A program made the position numbers and the translations under genes. Below the pieces are notes generated by a model that searched no databases, was not told the DNA's origin, and saw nothing but the letters and a program-made list of their open reading frames with translations. From Smittium mucronatum (taxonomy: Eukaryota > Kickxellomycota > Harpellomycetes > Harpellales > Legeriomycetaceae), in NCBI GenBank assembly GCA_001953115.1, contig LSSL01000818.1:15562-62796 (forward strand): a stretch of 47,235 bases of DNA, given 5' to 3'. Position 1 is the stretch's first letter. Each line of letters begins with the position of its first letter. Positions 1 to 14,721 of this stretch are shown here, in pieces.

Positions 1-3000
1 TTTTTTTAATGAATTTATTAGATGGTTTTGTATTTTCTAATTCATTTCTAAATCTAAATCAATATCAAGTTCAGAAATTTAGATAAATTAATTTTTTTTT
101 TTACATTTTAAACAATTTATTTATTTTAACACAAGTATTTTCCTCATCTAAAATTTAAATTTTGGTTTAATTAATTACAACTTAATTTTTATTATAAAAG
201 AATTTATGAGTACAAAAAAGATTTAAATTTATCTAGATAAAAACTCTTTCAACTAACTATTTTTTTATTAAATATGGGCCTAATAAACCATGGAGATTTT
301 TTTTATGATATTATTTCAAATACTTTTTGAACTAATTTATTTATGTTTTATAATTTAAATTAAACTAAAAGAAATATATGTAATTTGTAGTAATATATAG
401 TGATTTAAATTAAATTGAAATTTTGCATTAGTGCATCATAGGTTAGAATGGAGCAATTTTAACATAATTTGATCTAAAAGCAATACTTTTGGATAGCTGA
501 TAAGCTTTATTATAAGATAAACAGAGTTTTTTATTTCTGGAAACTATAAACAACAATACTAACTCAAAATTTTTTTATTATATGTATTTATAAATTTTTC
601 TTAAACTAAATTAGAATAAAAAGTTTATAAAATCGATATTCCAACTTTTAATAGAAAATAATATTGGAAGAATATTTTTTCTTTTGCACTTTGATTTGAT
701 AAAAAATACAATTTTTAAAATAGTTATAGAGCACGGAAAAAAGATTATTAGAACACATTCCATTATAATCTATATATATCAGAACATAAAAAATAAAAAA
801 TACATTAAAAGCTGTAATGATAATAAAATAAGTACAATGATAAACATTGATATTTTTGAAATGAAAAAAAACTCTAATTAAAAACATTAAATATAGATTT
901 ATTTTAATCTTAGATTTTTTGTTGTGAAAATTACAAAGAAAAATAGTTTTTGAAAATGGGCTTTATACCTATATAATTTTTTTCAAACTTTTTAGTCCCT
1001 GGTTGGCTATTTCACGATATTTTAATTTTTTATGTTACTTGATTTCCATTATGATAAATTATACTTCTATTTAGCATTGTATTGCTATTGGTAAATGAAT
1101 TTATTGAAAATTTGTCGAATTATAACACTTAAAAATTCTGGAGGAGAATGAACCGTTTGACTTATAGTAGATTTTTAAAATAAAGATAATAAACCTAATA
1201 ATTTTATAAATCCCTAATAATTTCATTAATTTCCTTTGATTTCATTTTTAAAGTTGAAATTTTTATTTATAATAAATGATATATTTTTCAATACATGTAA
1301 ATATATGAAATATATGCTCGAAAAACATAGTTTATAAAATTAGAGGGAAAAAAAAAGCTAAATCAGCCGTTTTAATATAACATACAAATAATAAAGGCAT
1401 TTCAGCATTTCTTCGATTGTATTATTTCAACAAAATCCAAAAAATAAAAAATTTTAATAAATAAAACAACATATATTTAATGAATTAGCTGATCAGAATC
1501 AAAGTAAATAAGAAAAATCTTTAGAAAAATGATGGAGAAAAATAAAATCGGGGCTTTCAGATTTAAAATTTTCACTGGGAATTTTTTCATTTACTTTTCT
1601 GAAAACCTCGATATGTTTTTAGTTATGATATTTAGTAATTGGGATGTTTGTACGGAGATTTAAAAAAAATTATGTCATTTCCTAAAATGATATAATGATA
1701 TACTTTTATGATATATCCAGATCATGAATTATATATTAATAAATACTAAACTTAACCTAATTTTGATTAAAAAATTTATTAATCTAATACATAACTCTAT
1801 TAGTATTTGAAATAAATTATTTAAAATAAATTATTTAAAATAAAAAATATTTATTTTATTTTATTGATCAATATATAGTAAAATTTAAAAAATTATTATA
1901 ATCTTATCCAAGTAAAATAATCACGAATTATTATAAAAACAATAAAAAACTTTATTTGTGAATTATTATATTAAAATATTCATGCATAAAAATAAAAGTT
2001 TTTATGGGGGTTTAAATAATGAAATATTTAATATCTGAATGATTAAAATGGTTACAAATGAATAATGCCTTAATCGGTTTTTAAAAAAAGGAGTATTTCT
2101 GCAAATCCAGTTCAAAAAAAAAAATTTATGTAAAATTTTACAAGTGTAACCTAAAAAAGCTAATACTGTAAATAAACCCAAATAAGCAAAATTATTTACA
2201 ATATAACCCTAATTAAACTTGGTAAGAAATACTTTTTGAAAAATAGAAGCTATAAATATTAAATTTAGTGAAATTAGTGCTACTCAAGACCAATATTATT
2301 GCATGGAAAAAAGGCTTACAAATATAAATAAATAAAATCCTTATATTATGTAATAAAAAAATCGAGCTTCGAGAATTATGTTCTGGAATATCGAAAACAG
2401 TGAAATATATCGTACTTTAATTAAGACTCTCCAATTTCAAAATATAATTATAATACCTGAATTTAATTCGATATCATAAAAAATTCTTGATGAAGCATTT
2501 TTTTTTTCAATAGTTTAAAATCTAAATAAGTTTAACCAATAAATTTCGATCATTTTAAACCAAATTCCACTATACTGTGTAAATTTCAAATATAATAAGC
2601 ATTATTCTACCATTTTTAATAACTTTCGACCAATTTTGAATATATGCTCTATCAAATAATTAAAAAAATTATGCAACTTTCGACTAATCTTAAAAGATAT
2701 CAATAAAAAATTCAGGGATAAATGCAAAATGTTTCATTTAATTATTTTTTTATTCAGCCAATTTAGATATATTTTTATAATTTTAAGGTTTTATAAAGCC
2801 CAATTATTGGATTTGTAGAAAATGCAGATTATTATTTGATTATTTAGTTTTTACAAAAGGAAAATAAATATCCAGTGAATTATAATTTAACCCATTTCAA
2901 CCCCAATATGTGTCCCAAACCCAATAATTCTTGTAAAATCGTTATATTAGCTATTTTTTTAATTTATCTAATAATATGAATTTTTTTAGTGATATATTGA

Positions 3001-6000
3001 ATCAAAAGTTAATTTTATTTCCATGATTTCAGCCCAGAAATGGTTAAATAAAATAAATAATTTTTTAAAATAAGTTGGCTCAAAAATGTTGAAAAGATCA
3101 CATATATACCAAATTTTAACCCCTTAAGGGTTGAAAGACCAAAAATGGGACGAGATTTTGATAATGCTATCATTAAATAATATTTTTCATTATTGGATTT
3201 ATTAAAAAATTTAGCCGATTTAATTTGTTTATAAGAACTAGTGGGTGTGAGCAACAGATAAGAGCCATGAAAATTTTAAAGAAATAATATAATATTTTTA
3301 GTATTTGATGATATTCAGGGTGATTTTTATATTTTTTATTATGATAATACGAATGATGAATTACTTTTGTAAAAAAATTTCACATATTTTCAAAAAAAAA
3401 AATTAGTTGTAAAACTACTTGTAAATTTGCGCATGTTAATTTAATAAATCCTTTTTTTAGTCAAAAATGATTAATTAAAGTTTAAATTCGACAAAAATAG
3501 TGGATTGGTGATTATATCATCGAAATTTACTATTTATCTTATAAAAAATTATAAAAAATTATAAAATTTAATTCCTAAAAAACTCAAAAAATATCTGATA
3601 AAAAATCTTGAACCAATTCTCTCGATGTATGGAGATACTAAAACAGCAGAGAAAGGTTGGGTTTCAAATTTTTTTAATTATGCTTTTATAACCTTTAATT
3701 AACTTTAAAATAAATTTCCCGTAAAAAAAAATTCTTATAAAAAAATTCTTATAAATAAATCTGCTCAAAAAATATTTTAATTGATTAACAAATCATATTG
3801 AATTGTGCTTTAATTTTTCTTAGTTAAATAACTTAAAACCTATTAGGAAAACCAAAAATATCAAAATATTCTAAATAAATCCTATTTTAACATAAGAAGT
3901 CTTCAACAAATAACATATTATAAGTTTTTTTTGATTTTATTTAGACTAATATGACACCAACTATTATTATACAATTAAATTTGTAAATATTTTTATTTCA
4001 TTCGTTTATTTTGCTGAAAAAACTGCATTTAAGCTTAAAAAATGATATTTCAAACATATGAAATTAAAAATTTGTTTTAGATATTTTATAAGTTCAAAAA
4101 AATTATTCTGTAAATAGAATTTAACTTCAGATTTGATCTGGAATAGTTCTATTCTGCTCAAAATCATTTTTTATGTTATATAAAAAAGGTTATGAATTAA
4201 ATTAAAGGAATATTTTCTTAGATAAATAGCTGAAACGAAAAAAAAACCAAAACATTTAAATTGTGTATATTTGGTATTTTCGCTTAGTTTAAACACACAG
4301 AATTATAAAAAGAATAAAAGGAATTAAATATATTACTATTCATATAATTATCAAGTTATTTATAAATAAAATTAAACTTCATTAATGAATTATTAATGAC
4401 AATAAAGAAACATATTATATCTTATATCTTCGCTTACATTAAGAATTATTTGGACTTATTTTTATACAGTTTAAAAACACACATAATTTACATTAATTTG
4501 TGTAAATTAGATATTGGAATTAAAAAACACACCTTTAATTAAAAAAAAATTCAATTTTTGAAAGCACTTTGAGTTTATATACAGAATTGTTATTTTAAAA
4601 AAATTAAATATTGATTTTTTTTTTTGAAAATATAGTTTTATAATGATTTTTTATATTTTTTTTAAAATAAAAATGCTAACTGATTACTGGATAGCTAATA
4701 TATCTATGGTTTTTAACTTGTAATATTTTAAAAATATGTATTAAGTTAAATTATTGATTCGATTCATTTAATTGAGATAAAATATTACAGATGTTTTGCA
4801 AATTTTATAAGTTCCCCATTTTTAAAAATTATAGTCATCCAAAGGACTTATTTTTTTTAAAAATTTAAAAATATATTTTTCGTTGATTTAAAAAAAATAA
4901 ACAAATTATTTAATTAATAAAGATTCTTCAAAATAAAAAAATTTCGTTATGTATTTCATCAATTTTAACAGTAAAAAATTTCAGATATATTAAAGTGATA
5001 GGAACAAATGTATTTTAAATTGTAATTTATAGATTTCCAAGAATAAAATGATAACCCGATTAACTTATTTTTAATTTTATCATTAGAAATTAATTAATCT
5101 ACTAAATATTTAAAGATCTTTTTTTAAAAAAAAAATAAGAAATATAAAACTAATTATATTAGTACAAAATTTTATACATTAAAGCTTTAAATCGATAAGA
5201 AGTGTTCTTCGATAACAAATATTTGATGAAATTCTTCAAAAAAATTATAAAAGAATAAAAATTTATTAGCTATTGAAATCCCGTAAACAATTTATTGTTT
5301 TTATTTAAATATAAATAACTTGGTAAAAATAAAATAGTTCACATTAAATTTAAAAAATATTCTATATTGATACAGTTTCAAAAAAATGATAAATATAACA
5401 CTAAAAATAAAACTAAATCTTAAAGTGGGAACTTTTTAAAATATTTGCGCATAGAGACTTTTTAAAATTATTTCATTTTAAATTATTAATTTTTTTTTTG
5501 TCCGAAGTAATTAGCACTAAATGGTTTTTTATTGAGCTATTATTTTAGAGAAAAAGCTGTAAAAAAACCCCCCGTTTTTAAATCCCATTTTTTTGGCAAA
5601 TATTAATACAGCAATATTAATCTAATTTTTATCCCTGGATTAAGAAATTAAAGAAAAAATTATTAAAATTTAAATTAATTAAAATTAATAAAATTTTTTT
5701 ACAAAATGATTATTATATATTCAAATCAATATGAGAATAATATTTTATTTAAGAAAAAAGAAATTCAAGGGATACTTAATAAATTTTTTATAAATTATTT
5801 TTGATTTAAAAAAATTTTGATTCCTTTTTTAAGAATGAATTTAAGAATAAAAAGGGATATTATTAAATATATCAAATTTAAAATGGGCTCTTATACAACT
5901 AAAACCCCTCCCCATATATTTATATAAATAACAGTTTTTTGATGAAAAAGAAAAGATCATATAATTAAATATTCTTACTTATTAAAATAATTTTAAATTA

Positions 6001-8463
6001 TTTTATAGATTAAGTCAATTTTAAATTTACTTTGCAGTCTTTTTTATACTTGATCTAATTAATTATATAGATTATTAGCTTTTAATTTTGTTTTTGTTCT
6101 CAAAACTAATATTAAAATTTTTTGATAGTTAAGACACCTTTTACTTATGCTATTTCAATTTTATTTTATTTAATTATTTTTCGAAAGTTTTATAAGTACT
6201 TATAATTTTTTTAAACAGAATAAAAGCAGTTTTATCACCCATCCATGCTTAAAAAATGACCGATTGTTTAAATTTTATTTTTCAATATATCTTCAAAAAC
6301 CTACATAATTTGTTTTTTCACTAAAATAGAGCTATATAAACTTAAATTTAGGTCTTTAAATAAAAACTTATATTGAATTAATTATAAATATTTTTGAAAC
6401 CTCAAATACGATACATTAAATTTAAAAAAATATTATGAATAAAATACATTAAATTTTACTTTAGTTAATTTTTATCGGTTATTTTGAAGATTATTTTCAT
6501 CTAATTATTTTTTAAAAATTAGTAATATCTCATTCATTATAATATTTCTGCATAGAAATAGATTTTAACTTGAATATTATGTTATTTTTTCGGGGTGTTA
6601 AATCAAAAAATCAATATAAATCATCGAATATATTTTTATTAATAATTAACGGTATTGGGTGTTATATTTCCCAAAAAAGCATAAATTGTCCAAAAAAGAC
6701 ACTTTTTTACTTTTTCATCATTTATTTGAATAATTAGTTAAGAAAAATCACTATGAAATAATCTTTTTTTTTTTTTGGATTTTTTAAATATAATTATATA
6801 CTGGGCCAATATTTATAGATAAATGTAACTATTTCTGTAAAAAAATTTACATCCGTTTTATATAATTGAATTTTTCAATATATATGTTAGCACGTTGATT
6901 TTATATATGTATAAATTTGATTTTTTCCTAGTGAATTTGATTACTAAGTAATTTTTACATAATTTAATTTAGAATAAATTTTATTGAATGTTATTAATTA
7001 CGTATAAAAAATTTTAACTGTATAACTTTCTATAAATTGTTGTAAATTTTTATCATATCCGATCATTTATGGACAATATTTTAAAGATATTTAAAATATT
7101 TCTTTTCAGTAAAATTTATTTTTTTATAAATAAAAATTTTAATGGAATTAATACAAAAAAAGATAATATACTAAAAAAAAACCAAAACTTTAATGTACTT
7201 TAAATATAATAACATAAAATATTTTCTCGAATTTTTGGTTCTATATTTTAAAAATGAATTATATAATGATGGTAGGACACATTAATTTTAAAAACCAAAT
7301 TTGAAAGTATTAAACCCCTATTTTAATTATATCAATTTACCCATAATAAATAATTATATAATTGGTTGGCATTAAAATTTTTTTAGATCGATAAAAAAGA
7401 TGCATGGTTATGCGAGACCAACTTTGATATATTTAAAATGTATAAATGTCCGATTATCCTGGATAATGATATCAACAATCCGCACAGTTATTTTTTTGTC
7501 TTAAATTTGATAAATGATGAATTGAAGCTATGGATAATAGTGATATGACTTAATATTGTAGGTTTTTTTAAAAATTATCAAAGAATTATTATTTTTATTT
7601 TTAAATTCTTCAATATCTTTATTTTGAATTCCCAGGGTGATTAAAAAAATAGAGCATTCATATTATTATAAAAAATTAACTGTGAGGAAAAAATAAAATA
7701 TATTTTTTTATATTTTTCAGCATCTCTACTCCAAAATAAAACCAAAATTTTTATTATAAAATATTCAAAAAATATGCGTATAGAGCTTGTAATTTATATT
7801 TTGAAAATATATTAATTAAAATTACTTCACATTGTAACTTGTTTGAAATATAAATTTAGTTGAAACCACGGTATTAATGAAAATCAAAGTGATATAATCA
7901 AGGATATGATGAAATATCCGATGTTAAATATAAGTACACCCTCTTATTATCTGCCTCTAAAATTATTAAATAAAATATACATATATAGTAAAAAATCCTT
8001 AAAAAAATTCAATTATCACTTATTATATAAATTTTATTTTAATAAGTAGTTCATATAATATTAGTGTATATACAAGGTATAATATTATTTTTTATATCAC
8101 AAATATTATATTATTTTATTAACAAAATTTTCAAAAATAGTGACCTAGTCATATACAATGAATTTTTTTTTTAGCCAGTAACGAATGAGATTTTATTTAA
8201 AAATATTAAGAATAGATATTATGAAAATATGGTGATATACAGCAATTTTATGTATTTCTATTAATTAAATTTTTATTAGTTAAAATTAATAGCATAAAAT
8301 AAACTTTCTATATTAAATCACTTCAAACTTCTATGAAGGTTAAAATAAATATTTTAGGATCAAATAAGAGTATAAATCAAATCCACTAAAAAGGTTTATA
8401 TTGAATAAAATGTTATAGAAAAGGGGTAATAAATAAAATTATCATAAAAAATATACTCAAATT
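1..8463. other. AT-rich gene desert, left end
   Basis: No coding region is supported here. The sequence is almost entirely A/T with frequent homopolymers. The few open frames of 60-80 codons (for example 648-887 and 3015-3254 on the minus strand) are poor in the residues that mark real proteins and show no recognisable motif. One piece (3698-3721) recurs near RAD17 and is listed separately. No tRNA, rRNA or CRISPR signal was seen. Confidence 0.75.
3698..3721 (+). repeat. short dispersed repeat, copy 1
   Basis: This 24-base string is exactly repeated at 30039-30062. It begins ATTAACTTTAAA and ends AATTTCCCG, and in both places an A-run and then ATTC follow. The flanks just upstream are also similar (a T-rich run, then ..ACCTTTAATT or ..ACTTTTTATT). 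The shared CCCG makes chance less likely than for a pure A/T string. It could be a fragment of an old dispersed element; no function can be assigned. Confidence 0.6.
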
Positions 8464-8851
8464 TTCTAATGAGATTTCAAAAATAATGGTTTCAAATTGA
8501 ATAAAAGCTTTTCAATTCGAAAAATGTGAATTAAATTTGGTTTTAGAGTATTTAATTGAAAAAAGTGAAAAAAGAACGCGAATTAGGGTGACTAATTACG
8601 AAAAAAGTAGATCAGAATTTTATAACCAAAAATTTAACTATTTTAAGAAAAATTAGTAAAAAAAATCAATACTTGTAATTTTTAATTCTCTTAAATTCTG
8701 ATCCACTTTTTTCTTAATTGACCCCTCTAATTCGTATTTATTTTCACTATTTTTTAAATTGGATGCACTATAGCCAAAATCTATTCACTTTTTCTAATTT
8801 ATAAATTTGTTATTAAATTCAGTTCCACTTTTTTTGAAGTTTCATTAGAAT
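8464..8851. repeat. foldback (long inverted repeat) element, ~390 bp
   Basis: The arms 8464-8622 and 8692-8851 are diverged reverse complements around a ~70 bp loop. The outer ends match as TTCTAATGA (left) and the reverse complement of TCATTAGAA (right). The inner ends match as AAAAAAGTAGATCAGAATTT versus the reverse complement of AAATTCTGATCCACTTTTTT. Each arm carries several spaced copies of a G-A(4-6)-GTG motif, for example AATTGAAAAAAGTGAAA at about 8552. The loop holds no coding sequence. The same motif architecture builds the arms of the larger element at 28271-29745, so both are probably one non-autonomous foldback/MITE family. The transposase that would move it is not identified. Confidence 0.75.
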
Positions 8852-11800
8852 GGATGTTATGAATTTTTATGAAAATAAAATTACTATTTTTTTCCAAAAT
8901 TTCTACTTAAAATGCCTCAAAATCTAGATAAATATAATATAAATGAACCATAATAAACTTATATCTTAGTTATCTTACTTCCATATTTTAACCTGGTTCA
9001 ACAGCGTTTATATGAAATATCTCAATTAGATAAATTTCATAAAAAAGAACTTCCGATTGTATAATAAATAGTTTCGATAATTTTATTTTGTTTTGATTTA
9101 TTGAGAAAAAATGTAAAAAATTTATGTGCAAATAACTGATTTTTAATTTTCTTGATTTTTTAATTATATTTCTGGATGATTATCTTCCGATTTTACAAAT
9201 TTATATATAATATTAATTTTTAACATATTTTTACACATTTAAAAAGAAATTTATTCAATTAATAACTATTTTTTAGCGTTTATCAATGAATTTTTATAGA
9301 TTCTTATAAAAAATATTAAATAAAAATAACATGTATTTTTAAAAATTATAAAAATAAATTATTTTTATTTTTTGGAAGTTTTGTTCAATTTTTTAAAAAT
9401 TATTAGAAAATATAAATGAAAATTCTAGAAATTTTATTTTTTAATTGTTACTTATTTTCGATTAAAGGCGCTATTAGGAGCTCAAAATTCTATCTTTTAA
9501 TGAGTATCTTCCTATTCAAGAATAACATATAGTTAAACAGCCAAAAATTATTATTATTATTATTATTGTGTTTTATTTTTTTATATTCATATGAAGTTAT
9601 GATTTTTTTTTGGTGGTAATGACATCTAATTATTTAAAAAAAAAAATTTTGTGCGATTATTAGAATTCATATATTTGTTTAATTAATGAAATAAATGAAG
9701 TTTTTAGCCCAATTTCAATTTGCTCAAATAATAAATTCATTCGATTAAATTAGATTTTTTAGCAACAGGGTATCGCTTTGGTAATAAAAATTTACCGTAT
9801 GATCTATTAATAATAGTAGCCTATTATCAACCTTGTGATTACGAAATTAATTTATAAAATCATTTTTTTATATTTTAAGTATAAATAAAAAGAAAAATTG
9901 GTATATAAATTAAAAGAAATAAAATAAAATAAAATATTATGTTTTTTATCTCTAACAAAATATATATTTATAAAAAACAACGCTTCTATAATCAATGCAT
10001 TTTAGTCATATCTCAGTTTATATTGCTTATAGGTTGTATTAATATATAATTATAGTTGATTATTCGGTTTTCATTAAAAAAAATATATAAAAATCAATTT
10101 ATTGACTTATAAGAGATCCAATTAATCATTATTTAGCCTAATTCATTAAACATGACAATATTTTTATGATTTGACGAAGTTTTTAAAAATTTAAATGATA
10201 AATTTTAGCTTGTGAATATTTTTATACAAAACAATTAAGCTCGTGATTTTTTTTTACTCTATAATAAATGCATTGACATTAATTAAACCGAAACATATAA
10301 GAATATGATAAAAATTTGCATTTTTTTGTTTTATATCACTAAAAAAAAAAATCACTTGAATTTTATATCAACAATTTTTTTATATTTGCTTTTAAATAAC
10401 AAAAATAAAAGGATTAAGTATCAATCGGTTTAAACTATAAAGTGAGTTAATTATTATTAAAATGGTTACTTTCATAAAGGTAGGTGACTGTAAAATTTCA
10501 TTTTTCGATTTTTGTAAGATTTTTTTTGTATTGAGATTTATTTTTGATTTTTTGGTTTTTGTAAAGCTCTATAGCTTTTTTTATGTTAAACGGATCTTAT
10601 AGATTATATTATTGCAAATTTTATTCAAAAAATAAAGTAAATTTAATAATTGAATACTATTCAGATTTTAATTTCCTAAATGTAAAAATTCAATCTATTC
10701 AATAATAATTTTAATATTAATATCATCAGAGTGGATAAAATATACTAAATACATGGTCATTATTTTATAAAAATATAAGGTTCCTGAATTATTTATAAAA
10801 ATTTTTTTGGCTATGCTAATTATTTTTGAAACTAGTGGCTTCAAAAACCTAGAATTTATTTACAGGGATTTTTATTTTTAGAGACGAAAATTTCCGTTTT
10901 TGGAGAAACATTATTTATTTTATAGGGATATTCTTTTCGGTTTTTGGAGGAATATTATCGATAAAATTATATATGTTCATTCTCATATTAGAGAAAACTT
11001 TCAACTTTTAAAATAATGCTTACTGTGCTTTTTGAATAATTTAACCCCTTTTTTATTCAAAAGAAATTCCACTTAATAGAATTAAAAAAAGAAAAAATGC
11101 GTTCGAATGCTATCTTAAAATTTATAATGTAACTTTCAAAAGCAACAAAAATAAAAAATATGATCTATTGAAAAGGAATAATCATACAATCCTATATATT
11201 TTTAATATTTTGAAAATATTTTTATCTAAAAACACTTTCTTAATATAATTATAGCTAATGATAATAGATTATAGAGTTTTCTGAATAAAAAAATAAGATA
11301 ATTTTTATTTTATGATTATTTTCGCCACAGAAGTTTTGATAGCTTCAAAAGCTAATTAGTCAACTAGCTTGAGTCATACATATAAATCCGAAAATTTAAA
11401 ATGAATGATCTGCATTATGATTTTTTTTAAAAAAAAATGGGGCATATTTTTTTAATCACAATTTAATATTCACAAAAAGTGGGAAAATAAATCTATTAAA
11501 ATGAGTATCCCTAATCCTGTAAAATTTTGCCTCCAAAATGGAAAAAAATCCCCCCAAATAATGAAATAATATGCTTCTGAAGTTTTTTATCTCCAATAAT
11601 TTAATAAAATTCCTATTATATTTACATTTTGCGTTTTTAACAATTTTAAAAAAAACACACCCAGTAATTTTTTTTTTTTTTTTTCTAAAGATGGAATTTT
11701 CGTCCCTAAAAATATAAAAACTCTAAAAAATCTAAAAATATATTGCATAAAATTAAATCTTATAACTTTTTCTTCTAAATAAATAAATAATAACAATGTA

Positions 11801-14689
11801 TTGGATTTAAGATTGAATTTATTTATTCTGATTTCCAACAAAAATCGGCTGAAAAAATAAAGATTGAATCGCTTCATAATCAAAACCACATAAAAAATAA
11901 TCAAAAAAACTTGAAAATAAAAACCTCATATAAAACTCATATAATTACCTTTTACAGTCCAAAGTAATTTTAAACTATATAGTAAATCACGAAAGAATCT
12001 TACTGGTTCAAACCACATAATTTTTGGGCTAGCGAAATTTAAATTTTCATTTTTTTTCTTTAAACTGAGGATTAAAAATAAATAGGTCTCATTTAAAAAA
12101 GCGAGTGATGTTAAAAAATGCTATTACAATATTTTTTTAATCTCAGGTATATTTTTCTAAAAAAATTAATAATATTTTGATATCGTAAATTTTTATTAAA
12201 AAATTATAGTCAAATAAAAACACAAAATAAAATTGAAAGTTAAAGATTTAAAAGAGAATAAAATTTAATAAGCTATCAAAGGCCAATAAAAAAAACTAAA
12301 TATTTATATATCATTTAATCCTGATTAAAAAAATATCTATAAAAATCTTCAAACCCCGTAGAGTGTAATATTTTTTAAAAATCCAATAAAAAAAGGACAA
12401 TTTATTTAAAATTATAGTTTTTCTGTCTAGATTTAAAATTTAAGGAAAAAGATAAGAGGCGTTCATTGTTTGTTATATGCATAAGTTCTATTATAAACAA
12501 TGCTACATCAAAAAAAAATATGGTAATATTCTCTGAATCAGCAAATATAAATACATTATAAAATTTCCTGTAAAAAAAATCATTCAAGATTTTTCAGAAA
12601 AGCGAGTAAATTATTATTATTATTAGATAAATAGCTTTATCAAAATTAATCAGAAAATATTAATATTAATAATCATAATTTATAATTTATATTATCTAGA
12701 ATTTTTATTAAAATTATGTATTAATTGATACCACGTTACATAAAATATAAAATCATTTAAAACCTATTTCTCAGGGGAATTAATGTTCCAAGAATAAAAT
12801 TTTATGATAAAAATTCCATTATAATTCGTAATATGACCCAAAAAAATATCAAAAAACTAAATACATTTAATCAGATATATATTCGAAATCTACATAAAAA
12901 AAAAAGATTTTAAAAAATTTCAAAAAAAATAAAATATAAAAATAAATTCAAGATTTTTATTTAATGTATATTAATTAAAAAAAATTTAACACACATATTA
13001 ATAGAATAATAACCATTGTAACAATAATAATTAATTATTATAGATACAAATTGCATGTGAAGTTTTTTTGCTATTATGGTTCTTAATAATATAATTTTTT
13101 ATTATCGTGATCTTAAGAGACTTTAATCCAAATTTTTATTGGTTTGAATAATCAATCATAACATTTTTATACTTTATATTTCAGGTTAATTGAGTAAAAA
13201 AATCATTATTTTCTTGATTTAATCATAATTATATGGTAAAAAAAAGGAAAAAATCCTTGTTATAATTCATTTTGTACAATAAAATATAAAATCCAAAAAA
13301 TTAATATAGAGATTTGTCATAAATTAACCAAAAAATGTGATGATTTAAGGAATTTAATTGGAATATTATGCGCTAGATGAAAATAAAATAAAAATTGAAT
13401 GGTTAAATGTTAATCAAGATATAAAAATCATTTTAATTTTAATCTAAAAATTCTATTTTTCGCAAGATAAAGGTATATTTTATGTATATTTTATTTGTTT
13501 ATTGTCAAAAAAAATAAAATAATTGATTTACATATCTTGGTTAATTATATTTTACTAAATAATATCAAATGGCAAATTTTGTATTAATTCAAAAAATATT
13601 TCTAAGATTTTATTTTCAATAATTTTTAATATATCTATTAATATTGGACTAAATATTTACAAAATAAATTTTCTATTTTGGCTCGTAAAAAAAATAAGAA
13701 AATTGGATTTATATTATTTAGAAATCAAATCCATAAAAAAAATATCAAAAAAAGGTTTTAATAGTTTTAAAGATAACTTATGAATGAAAATTATAAAAAA
13801 AAAAAATTTTTTTAATAGATAAGTATACAAATTAATATTTCCTATAATATTATATATTTGTATTAAATATAATAATAATAATAATATATTATATAAGAAA
13901 CTTTTTTTTGTGTAGACAAATTTAAATAGGTTAAAATTTAAATTATTAATTTAAATTTAAATAATGTTATTTTGTATCAATTTTTTTTAAGAAAAATTGA
14001 AAATTGGAATTAAATTTGATGTTGTTTTATTATTAATATATTAAATAAATGTAATTTTATAATAATTAATTAGATATAGCCCCTAATTAATGCACTAATA
14101 CAATTTTAAATAAATCGAAAAAAAATAAAGAAAAACTCTTAAAATTAAACATTTAAACCATGAATTATAGCTTTTTACTACCCAAACATACTAATTTGAA
14201 TATAGAATTTCGATATTGAATATAATCAGCGAAATTTTCAAGAATTCCTATTAAAATTAGGTTATTAAAATATTTTTTAAGCTCTAAAAATTCCGAAATC
14301 TTTATTATATAGAATAAATAATAAAAAAATAAAATTTTAAACCTAAGAAAAAAAATTTTATTACAATTTTTAAGATCCCTAATAAAATAATTTTGAAACC
14401 GCTTTAATAAATTTTAATAAAAAGAATAAAGATATTAAATTTAAATTAAATGACAGAGATATATTTTAGTTTATATATATGTATGAATTTTCAGTATTTA
14501 TTCTTCCTAATTTTATAGAGATCTATCATATTATATAATTTTTCGCATAAAATTTTATTATACCTTCGTCATGATGACTAGAAAGGAAATTCACAAGTTT
14601 TCATGGCAAATAAAAAATTTATTGTCAGTTTTTTATAATTTTGATACTGTTTATATGCAATTATTTCATTTTTTTATCGCAATTTTTAT

Positions 14690-14721
14690 TTCATTTACAC
14701 TTCATTTACACTTCATTTACA
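14690..14721. repeat. 11-bp tandem repeat (TTCATTTACAC)x~3
   Basis: Two full copies of TTCATTTACAC and a partial third follow each other. This is a minisatellite-scale repeat in AT-rich DNA with no gene nearby. Confidence 0.9.

Noticed and set aside
648..887. 79-codon minus-strand open frame (and an overlapping 65-codon plus-strand frame)
   Set aside because: Residue use is dominated by Phe, Ile, Tyr, Asn and Lys, as expected from random A/T DNA; no motif or codon bias.
2205..2215. Telomere-like TAACCCTAA
   Set aside because: A single occurrence, not tandem.
3015..3254. 79-codon minus-strand frame with a more balanced residue mix
   Set aside because: No recognisable family, no supporting neighbours, and similar lengths occur by chance on both strands of this desert.
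11587..11904. 105-codon minus-strand frame
   Set aside because: Contains a poly-Lys run from a poly-T tract and hydrophobic low-complexity text; looks like chance.
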